Positions 24,719 through 32,674 of a DNA stretch of 36,359 nt are shown one piece after another (positions within the stretch are counted from its first letter, which is position 1; the number at the start of each line of letters is the position of its first letter). The DNA is from Sphingomonadales bacterium (lineage in GTDB: Bacteria > Pseudomonadota > Alphaproteobacteria > Sphingomonadales > Sphingomonadaceae): the NCBI GenBank assembly GCA_017302615.1, contig JAFLDB010000020.1, forward strand, positions 1-36,359, written 5' to 3'. Below the pieces are notes generated by a model. The model was not told the origin of the DNA, did no database searches, and was given only the letters and a program-made list of their open reading frames with translations. Both the position numbers and the translations under genes were made by a program.

Positions 24719-25462
24719 TTGGCGGGAGAAGCGCACCAGTCGGACGCGATCCTGCGCAGCGCGCGCCAGTCGCTCGCCCAGCAGCGCGCGGGCGGGCGGC
24801 GCACGGTTTCGATCGGGCGCCGCTCGGCCGCGCTGAAACGCCAGCACGCGCTGAAGAAGGCGCGCGGCTTTGCCGTCACGGTGCTGGGCATCGTGGCGGC
24901 AGTGGTCGCCGCCGGGCTGGTGCTGGACGGGATCGGCTTTGCCGGAGTGATGCTGGCCTTTGCCGCCGTGGTGGCCGCCGTGCTGTTCTTTGCTTTCGTG
25001 CCCAAGCTGGAAATGCCCAGCCGCGAGGTGCTGCGCGGCAGCGATGTCAAATCGCTGGTCGGGCGGACCGAGCTGTGGCTGGAACAGCAGCGCCCGGCCC
25101 TGCCCGCCCCGGCGGTGCAGCTGGTCGATACCATTGGCCTGCAACTCGATGCGCTCGCCACCCAGCTTGACGGGCTGGACGAGCGCACCCCGGCGGCGCG
25201 CGAAGTGCGCAAGCTGGTGGGCGAGCATCTGCCGGAGCTGGTCTCGACCTACACCTCGATCCCGCGCCACCTGCGCGGCGAGGAACAGGCCGGCCGCAGC
25301 CCGGACCAGCACCTGCTCGACAGCCTCGGCAAAATCAGCACCGAGATCGACAGCGTGACCCGCCAGCTTGCCAGCGGCGCGATCGACAATCTGGCGATCA
25401 AGACCCGCTATCTCGATTACAAGTACGGCGACGCAATCGACGAGGCCGGAGGCAAGGCCTGA
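24719..25462 (+). CDS. XpaC-like protein (5-bromo-4-chloroindolyl phosphate hydrolysis family), TTG start
   Basis: A 247-residue protein with a basic N-terminus, two adjoining membrane helices at about 51-95 (VTVLGIVAAVVAAGLVLDG and a second), and a long helical C-terminal domain. Bacillus xpaC also neighbours a telA homologue (yaaN). I accept the TTG at 24719 as start because GGAGG (24708-24712) lies exactly 6 nt upstream, inside the end of telA, and no ATG follows in a sensible place. The last base overlaps the next gene (TGATG). The name reflects an old dye-hydrolysis phenotype; the true role is unknown. Confidence 0.85.
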   Translation: MAGEAHQSDAILRSARQSLAQQRAGGRRTVSIGRRSAALKRQHALKKARGFAVTVLGIVAAVVAAGLVLDGIGFAGVMLAFAAVVAAVLFFAFVPKLEMPSREVLRGSDVKSLVGRTELWLEQQRPALPAPAVQLVDTIGLQLDALATQLDGLDERTPAAREVRKLVGEHLPELVSTYTSIPRHLRGEEQAGRSPDQHLLDSLGKISTEIDSVTRQLASGAIDNLAIKTRYLDYKYGDAIDEAGGKA

Positions 25463-25755
25463 TGCGCCTCGCCGTTCCCCATACCCTCGGCCGCGATGAA
25501 GTGCGCCGCCGCATGCACGCCCGCAGTGACGAGCTGGCCGGCCTGTTCCCCGGCGGCGCGCAGGTGGACATCACCTGGCCGCTGGAAGACCGCATGGCCC
25601 TGGCCGTCAAGGCCATGGGCCAGAGCGTGTCCGGCACGATCGACGTGACCGAGACCGAACTGGTGTTCGACTTCGCCCTGCCCGGCGCGCTGGCCTTCCT
25701 GGAGCCGATGGTCCGCGGCGTGGTGGAGCAAAAGGCCCAGAAGCTGCTGGCCTAA
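25462..25755 (+). CDS. Polyhydroxyalkanoic acid system family protein
   Basis: A 97-residue protein matching the small PHA_gran_rgn family: MRLAVPHTLGRDEVRRRM at the start, then WPLEDRMALAVKAMGQSVSGTIDV and LAFLEPMVRGVVEQKAQKLLA. The family is named for association with PHA granule genes, but its members are widespread and of unknown biochemical role. It is the third gene of a telA-xpaC operon, with a one-base start/stop overlap. Its stop shares CTAA with the convergent DUF2721 gene. Confidence 0.9.
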   Translation: MRLAVPHTLGRDEVRRRMHARSDELAGLFPGGAQVDITWPLEDRMALAVKAMGQSVSGTIDVTETELVFDFALPGALAFLEPMVRGVVEQKAQKLLA

Positions 25756-26180
25756 AGCTCCAGATAGATCCGCGGGATGCGGAGCTGCTGGGCGGCAACC
25801 TGGGTTTCGCGCAGGAACAGCACCAGCGCCCACATCAGCAGGCCCACCGCCAGCAGGAACAGCGCGGCGGCGACGCGTTGCAGGCTGAAGCCGATCAGTT
25901 CTTCCAGGAACAGCACCGCCACGGTCGCGCCGATCACCAGGCCGCAGGTCACCATCACACGGATCGCGCGGGTGATCAGCTTGATCCGCTGGTCGATCAT
26001 GCGGATTTCGGCGACCACTTCGTCATGGTCCGGCCCTTCGGTGGCCGTGTGGCGTTCCTGCAGGTGCCGCGCCCGGTCAACCACCCGGCCCAGCCGCGAT
26101 GACAGCAGGTTGAGGATGTTGCCGATCGCCACCAGGACGAAGACGGGGGCAAGGGCAAGCTGGATGGTCTGGGCGATCAT
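25752..26180 (-). CDS. DUF2721 membrane protein
   Basis: A 142-residue inner-membrane protein: a first membrane helix with APVFVLVAIGNILNLLSSRLGRVVDRAR, a charged cytoplasmic loop (LQERHTATEGPDHDEVV), and two further helices. These blocks define DUF2721, whose function is unknown. The predicted promoter ends only 6 nt before the ATG, so the mRNA may be leaderless; a GGGGG run in that gap could be a weak SD. Confidence 0.9.
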   Translation of the reverse strand: MIAQTIQLALAPVFVLVAIGNILNLLSSRLGRVVDRARHLQERHTATEGPDHDEVVAEIRMIDQRIKLITRAIRVMVTCGLVIGATVAVLFLEELIGFSLQRVAAALFLLAVGLLMWALVLFLRETQVAAQQLRIPRIYLEL

Positions 26181-26186
26181 GCCCCC

Positions 26187-26214
26187 TGTCTAAACGGGCA
26201 GGCGCCCTGTGCAA
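26187..26214 (-). promoter_or_regulatory. Predicted promoter of the DUF2721 gene
   Basis: Minus-strand TTGCAC (26214-26209) and TAGACA (26192-26187) are spaced by 16 nt. The start codon begins 6 nt after the -10, which would place transcription and translation starts at about the same base. Confidence 0.5.
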
Positions 26215-26262
26215 AGCGCCGCGCAATCCTATGTTCAGCAGGAAACGCCCACAGGACGCGCC

Positions 26263-26808
26263 ATGAACCGCAAGCTTGCCCTCCCCGCCCTGATCCTTGC
26301 CGCACTTGCCCTGCCGGGTTGCGCCACGGTCTTTTCCAAGCACCCGGTCGGCAACCGCGCTGTGCCGGAACCGGCCAAAAGCGTGGAACTGAGCCGCTAC
26401 CTTGGCCGCTGGTACGAACTGGCCCGCTATGAGCAAGGCTTCCAGAAGGACTGTGAAGGGGTCACGGCCGACTATGCCCTGCGGGGTGACGGCAAGATCT
26501 CGGTCCTCAACCGCTGCCGCAAGCCCGATGGCAAGGTGAGTGACGCCGCAGGCAAGGCCAAGATCGTCGACACGCAGACCAACGCCAAGCTGAAGGTCAG
26601 CTTCTTCGGCCCGTTCTATGGCGATTACTGGGTGCTGGACCGGGCCGACGACTATTCCTGGGCGATCGTCGGCGAGCCTTCGGGCCGCTACCTGTGGATC
26701 CTCAGCCGCGAGGCCGCGCCGGGCAAGGCCCGGGTCGACGCCCTAATCGCCCGCGCCGGGGCGCTGGGCTATGACACCAGCATGATCCGGGTGACGCAGC
26801 AGCCTTAG
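26263..26808 (+). CDS. Lipocalin (Blc-like outer-membrane lipoprotein)
   Basis: A 181-residue protein. A lipoprotein signal ending LPGCAT is followed by the lipocalin start YLGRWYELARYEQGFQKDCEGVTADYAL (G-x-W motif) and by YGDYWVLDRADDYSWAIVGEPSGRYLWILSR, the second lipocalin block of the bacterial Blc group. Blc proteins bind lysophospholipids or fatty acids at the outer membrane. The start at 26263 is chosen from the AGGA about 7 nt upstream and the proper signal peptide; the frame opens 54 nt earlier. Confidence 0.93.
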   Translation: MNRKLALPALILAALALPGCATVFSKHPVGNRAVPEPAKSVELSRYLGRWYELARYEQGFQKDCEGVTADYALRGDGKISVLNRCRKPDGKVSDAAGKAKIVDTQTNAKLKVSFFGPFYGDYWVLDRADDYSWAIVGEPSGRYLWILSREAAPGKARVDALIARAGALGYDTSMIRVTQQP

Positions 26809-26817
26809 GGTGCGCCC

Positions 26818-27549
26818 TCAGAAAAAGAACTTCTGCTGCCAGTAGAACGTGGACGTCACCGGATCGCCCGCCGCGTTGGTGGCGGGTTTGAAACGCAGGC
26901 GCTCCATCGCCAGCACGCAGGCCGTCGCGTCGGTTTCGGGAAAGCCGCTGGACTTGTAGATCCGGCACCCGGTGGCCCGGCCGCTGGGGGCGACGGTCAG
27001 CGCCAGGATCACCGACTTGCCGATCCGCGCCTCGCGCCCGCCGGGAGGGATCGGGAAGTCCTTGGCGTTGTTGATCTGGCCGGAAATGTGCACCGCCTTG
27101 GTCGCCGCGCCGCCGCCCTGGCCCGATCCGCTGCCACCCGCGCCGGGGCCGCTGCCCTGTCCGCCCGCGCCGGTGCCGCTGCCCGCGCTGGTCGCACCGG
27201 AGGTATCGGCGCTGCCGCTGGAGCTTGCCTTGGGCGCAGGGGTCTTGGCAATCGGGATCTTCGGTTCGGGCGCGGCGGCAGCCTTGGGCACGGCCTGCTT
27301 GCCGGCCGCGCCTTCGTTGCCGGCCTCCCTGGGCTGCTCGGCCGGGGGTGGCGGCTGCGGCGGGGCGGTTATGGTGACGGTGAAGGTTGAGAGGACCTTC
27401 TCGGTCACCTGCGCGGTGAAATCCGGGGCGAAGGCGCGGATCAGGCCGAGCACCACCACCACGTGCAGCAATGCGACCAGCACGATCACGCCCGCCTTGG
27501 TCCGCGGCGGCGGATCGGGATCGTAATCGCCCGGATCGTTCAGTTCCAT
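26818..27549 (-). CDS. Energy transducer TonB
   Basis: A 243-residue protein: a short cytoplasmic N-terminus, one membrane anchor at about 19-40 (VIVLVALLHVVVVLGLIRAF), then a Pro/Ala/Lys-rich periplasmic linker. An unusual Gly/Ser-rich spacer of about 50 residues follows, then a C-terminal TonB domain (SVILALTVAPSGRATGCRIYKSSGFPETD, ending YWQQKFFF). It would pass proton-motive energy to TonB-dependent receptors such as the one at 20496-23294. exbB/exbD are not in this window. The start at 27549 has no SD and lies 6 nt after a good -10, suggesting a leaderless mRNA. Confidence 0.88.
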   Translation of the reverse strand: MELNDPGDYDPDPPPRTKAGVIVLVALLHVVVVLGLIRAFAPDFTAQVTEKVLSTFTVTITAPPQPPPPAEQPREAGNEGAAGKQAVPKAAAAPEPKIPIAKTPAPKASSSGSADTSGATSAGSGTGAGGQGSGPGAGGSGSGQGGGAATKAVHISGQINNAKDFPIPPGGREARIGKSVILALTVAPSGRATGCRIYKSSGFPETDATACVLAMERLRFKPATNAAGDPVTSTFYWQQKFFF

Positions 27550-27555
27550 TGCCCA

Positions 27556-27584
27556 ATCATGGCAAACACTTGGGTCTACGGCAA
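27556..27584 (-). promoter_or_regulatory. Predicted tonB promoter (leaderless type)
   Basis: Minus-strand TTGCCG (27584-27579) and CATGAT (27561-27556) are spaced by 17 nt. Only TGGGCA separates the -10 from the ATG, so transcription should start at or next to the start codon. No SD is present, which fits. Confidence 0.55.
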
Positions 27585-27626
27585 TCACGCGCTTCCCTTG
27601 GCGCATCGGCTTGATTAACAGGCGTC

Positions 27627-28688
27627 ATGGCTCGGGGGCTGGACATCACGCGGCGCACGGCGCTGGGCGGCTTGGCGCTGGCCGGGCTGGGCGCGCCCCT
27701 GCTGTCCGCCTGCCTTGGCGAAGGGCAGGAACTGTCGCTGGCGATCTGGCGCGATTACCTGGGCGAAACCACGCTCAACGATTTTTACCGCGCCACCGGG
27801 ATCAAGGTGACCGCCACCACCTTTGCCAGCAATGAAGAGCTCCATGCGAAGCTGAAAGCCGGGGGCCACGGCTTCGATCTGGTCGTCCCCTCCAGCCACT
27901 GGGTGGAGCGGATGGTGCGCGAGGAGCTGCTCGCCCCGATCAGCCACCGCCGCCTGCCCAACCTGGCCAATCTGGAAGCACCCTTCGCCAACCTGCCCTA
28001 TGATCCCGGCAATGCCCATTCGGTGCCCTATACCTGGCTGGCCATGGGAATCGGCTATCGCAAATCGAAAGTGCCGCGCCCGCCAGCAGGCTGGAAGGAC
28101 CTGCTGGGCGCGCCGGAACGGTTCGGGCGGGTTGCCCTGCCGGCCGATCCGGCGGTGCTGTTTCGCCTGGCGGCCAAGGCGCTGGGCCATTCCGCCAACC
28201 TGTTCGATCCGGCCCGGCTGAAACAGGCCGAGGCACTGCTCGCCGCCGCCCTGCCGCGCACCGCCAGACTGCACAACGATGGCGGGCAGGACCTGCTCCT
28301 GCGCGGCGAGGCCGATCTGGCCGTGCTGTGGAACGGCGATCTGGTGCAAGTGGCGCTGGAAGATCCCGACATCGCCTTTGCCGTGCCGGTGGAAGGCGCG
28401 CTGCTGTCGTGCGATTGCCTGTGCATTCCCAAAGGCGCCGACCGCCCCGGCAATGCCCACATGCTGATCGATTACCTGCTGGATGCCAGCGCCGGGGCAG
28501 CGATTGCCGGGCACATCTGGTTTCCCACTCCGAACGAGGCGGCGCGGCGGCTGCTCCCGCCCGACTATCGCGGCAACCCGGTGCTCTACCCGCCCAAGAC
28601 CAAGGGCGTGAGCGAGTTCATCGGCGACAATCCCGGGCTGGACGCCCAGTTTGCCGCGGCGATGAAGCGGCTTCAGGTGCCGCAATAG
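27627..28688 (+). CDS. Orphan polyamine-type ABC substrate-binding protein (PotD/PotF-like)
   Basis: A 353-residue exported binding protein. The N-terminus has a twin-Arg motif (ITRRTALGG) and a lipobox-like LLSAC, as in Tat-exported lipoproteins. The body follows the PotD pattern: LAIWRDYLGETTLNDFYRATGIKV, FDLVVPSSHWVERM, VPYTWLAMGIGYRKS, DLAVLWNGDLVQV. Polyamine binders usually work with PotA/B/C-type components; none is in the window, and the flanking genes (divergent tonB, convergent selO) do not belong to a transporter. It may serve a distant transporter or bind another amine. Its last 16 bp overlap the selO end. Confidence 0.88.
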   Translation: MARGLDITRRTALGGLALAGLGAPLLSACLGEGQELSLAIWRDYLGETTLNDFYRATGIKVTATTFASNEELHAKLKAGGHGFDLVVPSSHWVERMVREELLAPISHRRLPNLANLEAPFANLPYDPGNAHSVPYTWLAMGIGYRKSKVPRPPAGWKDLLGAPERFGRVALPADPAVLFRLAAKALGHSANLFDPARLKQAEALLAAALPRTARLHNDGGQDLLLRGEADLAVLWNGDLVQVALEDPDIAFAVPVEGALLSCDCLCIPKGADRPGNAHMLIDYLLDASAGAAIAGHIWFPTPNEAARRLLPPDYRGNPVLYPPKTKGVSEFIGDNPGLDAQFAAAMKRLQVPQ

Positions 28689-30127
28689 GTGACGTGGGCA
28701 GGCGCGCCATCGGGTGCGCCGTGTTCGTAGCGCTCCATCCCGGCGCGGCGGGTAAAGGGCTGGCGCACCAGTGCCAGCAGTTCCTCGAACGGGGCCATGT
28801 TGCCCGCTTCCGCCTCGGCCAGAGCAGCGTCGGTCAGGTGGTTGCGGGCGATGTAGAGCGGGTTGACCGCGTTCATCCGCGCGGCGCGCTCGTCCGGATC
28901 CAGCGGTTCGCTCGCCAGCCGCGCCTGCCACTGATCCCACCAGTGCTGCAAGGCGGCGGGATCGGTCACTTCCGCCGCAACGGCTCCGTATCCCTCGCTC
29001 AGCGAAGCCGCCAGCGCGCGGAACAGCCGGGTGAAATCCGCCCCCTGCCCTTCCAGCGCCTGGAACAGCGCCTGGGCCAGCGCCACGTCGCCGTCATCGG
29101 TGCGGGTCAGGCCCAGCTTGCGCCGCATCGCCGCGATCCAGTGCCCTTCGAACCGCGTGCCGAAGCCATCCAGCAATTGCCGTGCCGCCTCGTTGTCGCC
29201 CTCATCCACCGCGACGATCGCCTCGATCAGCGCCGAGGCGAGCTGGTAGAGGTTCCAGCGGCACACCACCGGCTGATTGCCATAGGCATAGCGCCCGCCG
29301 CGATCGATCGAACTGAACACCTGATCGTGGGCATAGGCATCGAGGAAGGCGCAGGGGCCATAGTCGATCGTCTCGCCCGAAATGGTCACGTTGTCGGTGT
29401 TCATCACCCCGTGGACGAAACCGATCGACAGCCACTGCGCGACCAGCGCGGCCTGCGCCTCGGTCACAGCTTCGAGCAGCGCCAGCGGCCGGTTGCGCGC
29501 TTCCATCCGGTCCGGGAAATGGCGGGCCAGAGCATAGTCGGCCAACCGCTCCACCGCTTGACGGCCCTTGTGCGCGGCGGCCCATTCGAAGCTGCCGACG
29601 CGCAAGTGGCTGGCGGCGACGCGGGTCAGCACGCCGGCGGGGTGCGGGGTATCGCGCCACACGCCTTCGCCGGTGGCCACCACGGCCAGGCTGCGGGTGG
29701 TCGGCACGCCCAGTGCGGCCATGGCTTCGGACATCAGGTATTCGCGCAGCGCCGGGCCGAGCGCGCTCTTGCCGTCACCCTGGCGCGAGAACGGCGTGGG
29801 GCCGGAGCCCTTGAACTGCAGATCGAACCGCGCGCCGCCCGGCGCGATCACTTCGCCCAGCAGCAGCGCCCGGCCATCGCCCAGCTGCGGGTTGAAATGG
29901 CCGAACTGGTGGCCCGCATAGGTGAGCGCGATCGGCTGCGATCCCGGCACTTCCTCCGCGCCGGACAGCCACGCCGCCCATTGCGTCTCGTCCGCCTGCG
30001 GCAGGCCAAGCGCTTCGGCCAGCGGCGCATTCCAGGCCACCATGCGCGGCACGCGCGGCTTCGCGGCCTGAACGGGCACGTAGAACCCCTCCAGCTCCCG
30101 CGCGAGGCTGTGATCGAACTGGAACAT
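28673..30127 (-). CDS. selO: Protein adenylyltransferase SelO (YdiU/UPF0061)
   Basis: A 484-residue pseudokinase-fold AMPylator. The ATP-site Lys is in FDLQFKGSGPTPFSRQGDGK (K106). The metal and catalytic set lies in HGVMNTDN (D245, N246) and ETIDYGP (D255), with the same spacing as the D252/N253/D262 set of the Pseudomonas enzyme. SelO transfers AMP from ATP to Ser/Thr/Tyr of redox proteins such as glutaredoxin during oxidative stress. Bacterial forms usually lack the C-terminal selenocysteine; this one ends VTYCGT with a Cys near that place. The start shares a base with the msrB stop (TGATG). Confidence 0.95.
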   Translation of the reverse strand: MFQFDHSLARELEGFYVPVQAAKPRVPRMVAWNAPLAEALGLPQADETQWAAWLSGAEEVPGSQPIALTYAGHQFGHFNPQLGDGRALLLGEVIAPGGARFDLQFKGSGPTPFSRQGDGKSALGPALREYLMSEAMAALGVPTTRSLAVVATGEGVWRDTPHPAGVLTRVAASHLRVGSFEWAAAHKGRQAVERLADYALARHFPDRMEARNRPLALLEAVTEAQAALVAQWLSIGFVHGVMNTDNVTISGETIDYGPCAFLDAYAHDQVFSSIDRGGRYAYGNQPVVCRWNLYQLASALIEAIVAVDEGDNEAARQLLDGFGTRFEGHWIAAMRRKLGLTRTDDGDVALAQALFQALEGQGADFTRLFRALAASLSEGYGAVAAEVTDPAALQHWWDQWQARLASEPLDPDERAARMNAVNPLYIARNHLTDAALAEAEAGNMAPFEELLALVRQPFTRRAGMERYEHGAPDGAPAHVTYCGT

Positions 30128-30576
30128 CAGGCCGGAATCTTCTCCAGCGAAAGCGCGTTGATGCAATAGCGCAGCCCCGTCGGCGGCGGGCCATCGGGAA
30201 AGACGTGGCCCAGGTGCGCATCGCAGACGTTGCAGGTCACTTCGACCCGGATCATCCCGTGGCTCTGGTCCATGTGATAGCCGACCACGCCGTCGGTCAC
30301 CGGCGCGCCAAAGCTGGGCCAGCCGGTGCCGCTTTCGAACTTGGTCGTGCTGTCGAACAGTTCGGTCCCGCAGCAGGCGCAGGCATAGAGCCCGGGCTGG
30401 AACAGGCTGCACATGCCGCTGGAGAACGGCCGCTCGGTCCCGGCCAGGCGGGTTACCTGGTACTGGTCCGGCGTCAGCTGCGCGCGCCATTCCTCTTCGG
30501 TTTTTTCCACGCGGCGGGGCGGCGGATTGTCCGCGCCCCGGGCCAGCGCCATCACGTCGTGCCAGTCCATCGGCAT
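30127..30576 (-). CDS. msrB: Peptide-methionine (R)-S-oxide reductase MsrB
   Basis: A 149-residue cytoplasmic enzyme. Zinc ligands are C66-x2-C69 (YACACCG) and C115-x2-C118 ([11 protein letters not shown]). GTGWPSF at about 83-89 is the substrate-binding block. The catalytic Cys is C138 in GLRYCIN. It reduces the R form of methionine sulfoxide with thioredoxin. It is directly followed by selO with a one-base overlap, giving a redox-stress pair. It lies 26 nt downstream of the CoA transferase gene, so read-through from that operon is possible. Confidence 0.97.
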   Translation of the reverse strand: MPMDWHDVMALARGADNPPPRRVEKTEEEWRAQLTPDQYQVTRLAGTERPFSSGMCSLFQPGLYACACCGTELFDSTTKFESGTGWPSFGAPVTDGVVGYHMDQSHGMIRVEVTCNVCDAHLGHVFPDGPPPTGLRYCINALSLEKIPA

Positions 30577-30602
30577 CTCCTGACCCCTCTCCCCGCTGGC
30601 CG

Positions 30603-31787
30603 CTATATCACACCGCGCGCGGCAAGGTCAGCCAGTTCCTGCGCGCCCAGCCCCAGAATTTCGCCATAGACCTCGGCGTTGTGCTCGCCGGGGTGGAGCG
30701 GGGCGCGGCGGCGGATCGCGGAGGGTGTATCCGACAGGCGCGGCATCGGTGCCTGCATTTTCAGTTCGCCGTGGACCGGGTGCGGAACCGTTGCGATGGC
30801 CTGCCGCGCCGCAAAGTGCGGATCGGCCAGCATTTCCCGCCCGGTATAGACCCGCCCGGCCGGGACCGAATGTTCGATCATCAGCGCCTCGACCTCGTCG
30901 ATGGTCTTTGTGGAGGTCCACAGGTTGATCAGGTCGTCCAGTTCCGCCTGCCGCTGGCCGCGCGCGACGTGGGTGGCAAAGCGCGGGTCGCTGGCCAGTT
31001 CCGGCTGGCCCATCGCGGTGCAGAGCCGGGCGAAGATCGTGTCGCCGTTGCCGCCGATCATGTATTCGCCGTCCTTACAGGCATAGACGTTGCTGGGGGC
31101 AATGCCGGGCAGGATCGATCCGGAGCGCTGCCGCACCAGCCCCATCAGGGCATATTCCGGCACCACGCTTTCCATCACCTGCAGCACCGCTTCATAGAGC
31201 GCGGAATCGACCACCTGGCCCTTGCCGCTGCGTTCCCGCGCCTGCAACGCGGCCAGCGCACCCATGCAGCCATAGGTCGCCGCCAGGGTATCGCCGATCG
31301 ACACGCCCATCCGCGCCGGGGGCCGGTCCGGATCGCCGACAATCGCGCGCCAGCCGCCCATTGCCTCGCCGATCCCGCCATATCCGGCGCGGGTTGCATA
31401 GGGCCCGGTCTGGCCATAGCCGCTCATCCTGACCACGATCAGCCGGGGGTTGATGGCGTGGAGATCGTCCGGCCCCAGCCCCCACTTCTCGATCGTGCCG
31501 GGCTTGAAATTCTCGATCATGATGTCGGCCCCGGCCAGCAGGCGGCGGGCGAGGTCCTGCCCTTCGGCGACGCGCAGGTTGGCGGTGACCGAACGCTTGT
31601 TGCGCCCGATCACGTCCCACCACACCTTGTGCTCCCCATTGCCCCAGGTCCGCATCGGATCGCCCGCGCCGGGGGGTTCGATCTTGATCACGTCGGCGCC
31701 CATGTCGCCCAGCAGTTGGCCGCAGAACGGCCCGGCGATCAGCTGGCCCAGTTCGACCACCCGGATCCCTTCCAGCGCCCCGCTCAT
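30603..31787 (-). CDS. CaiB/BaiF-family (class III) CoA transferase
   Basis: A 394-residue protein beginning with [30 protein letters not shown], the family opening. [14 protein letters not shown] and [25 protein letters not shown] follow. The catalytic Asp is D166 in GVSIGD. Class III enzymes move CoA between carboxylic acids through an aspartyl-CoA intermediate. Human SUGCT, which charges hydroxymethylglutarate or glutarate from succinyl-CoA, belongs here. The ATGA overlap with the HMG-CoA lyase-like gene makes 3-hydroxy-3-methylglutarate or a close analogue a good candidate substrate (inference). Confidence 0.93.
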   Translation of the reverse strand: MSGALEGIRVVELGQLIAGPFCGQLLGDMGADVIKIEPPGAGDPMRTWGNGEHKVWWDVIGRNKRSVTANLRVAEGQDLARRLLAGADIMIENFKPGTIEKWGLGPDDLHAINPRLIVVRMSGYGQTGPYATRAGYGGIGEAMGGWRAIVGDPDRPPARMGVSIGDTLAATYGCMGALAALQARERSGKGQVVDSALYEAVLQVMESVVPEYALMGLVRQRSGSILPGIAPSNVYACKDGEYMIGGNGDTIFARLCTAMGQPELASDPRFATHVARGQRQAELDDLINLWTSTKTIDEVEALMIEHSVPAGRVYTGREMLADPHFAARQAIATVPHPVHGELKMQAPMPRLSDTPSAIRRRAPLHPGEHNAEVYGEILGLGAQELADLAARGVI

Positions 31788-32674
31788 GGCGCGCCCACCT
31801 TTGCCAGCATCGACGGCATCTCCTTGCCCATTGCCCCGCCCAGCCAGCGCGCGGTATCGACCAGCCGGGCCAGATCCAGCCCGGTCGCCACGCCCGAGCG
31901 CTCCAGCATCCAGGCCACATCCTCGCTCGCCACGTTGCCGGCCGCGCCGGGGGCGAAGGGACAGCCGCCCAGCCCGCCGATCGATCCATCGACCACCCCC
32001 GCCCCGGCCTCCACCGCGGCCCAGACGTTGGCGATGCCGGTGCCGCGGGTGTTGTGAAAGTGGACCCGCACCGGCAGCGGAGCCACCGCTTGCCGCACCG
32101 CGCCGACCAGAGCCGAAACCTCGGCCGGAACCGCCACGCCGATGGTGTCGGCCAGCGCGATCTCGACCGGGCCGGCGGCGGCCAGTTCGCGCGCCATGGC
32201 GACCACCCGGGCCGGATCGACCGCGCCGGTGAAGGGGCAGCCGAAGGCCGTGGCAATGGTCACCTGCGCCGTGATCCCCGCCGCCTGCGCCATGGCGATA
32301 ATCCGAGCCGCGACCGCCACCGATTCCGCCGAAGTCTGCCCCTGGTTGCGCGCGCCGAACTCGTCCGAGGCGACCGCCACCGCGCCCAGCTGATCGAGGC
32401 CCGTCGCCAGCGCCCGCTCCGCCCCGCGCTCGTTCAGCACCAGCCCGATCCGGGTCACCCCGTCCACCCGGCCCAGCTGCTCCACCACCGCTTCGGCATC
32501 GGCCATCTGCGGCACTTTCTTCGGATTGACGAAACTCGCCACCTCGATCCGCCGCGCGCCCGCCGCAATCGCGCGGCGGATCAGCGCGACCTTGTCAGCG
32601 GTTCCCACGATGACCGCCTCGTTCTGCAACCCGTCGCGCGGGCCGACTTCGACGAATTCGATGCTGCGGCTCAT
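31784..32674 (-). CDS. Hydroxymethylglutaryl-CoA lyase family protein
   Basis: A 296-residue TIM-barrel lyase. VGPRDGLQNE at about 10-19 carries the catalytic Arg/Asp. VASFVNPKKVPQMADAE and the mobile-loop Cys (C238 in GLGGCPFAPGAAGNVASED) match HMG-CoA lyase. The metal-binding block reads HFHNTRG (205-211) instead of the usual H-x-HDTYG, so it is a diverged subfamily. HMG-CoA lyase gives acetyl-CoA and acetoacetate from HMG-CoA. It overlaps both neighbours by 4 bp (ATGA at each end), which fixes the start at 32674 and not at upstream in-frame codons. Confidence 0.92.
   Translation of the reverse strand: MSRSIEFVEVGPRDGLQNEAVIVGTADKVALIRRAIAAGARRIEVASFVNPKKVPQMADAEAVVEQLGRVDGVTRIGLVLNERGAERALATGLDQLGAVAVASDEFGARNQGQTSAESVAVAARIIAMAQAAGITAQVTIATAFGCPFTGAVDPARVVAMARELAAAGPVEIALADTIGVAVPAEVSALVGAVRQAVAPLPVRVHFHNTRGTGIANVWAAVEAGAGVVDGSIGGLGGCPFAPGAAGNVASEDVAWMLERSGVATGLDLARLVDTARWLGGAMGKEMPSMLAKVGAP

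Noticed and set aside
28328..30169. 613-codon plus-strand frame opposite selO
   Set aside because: Antisense to selO and overlapping the binding-protein gene; no recognisable domain.
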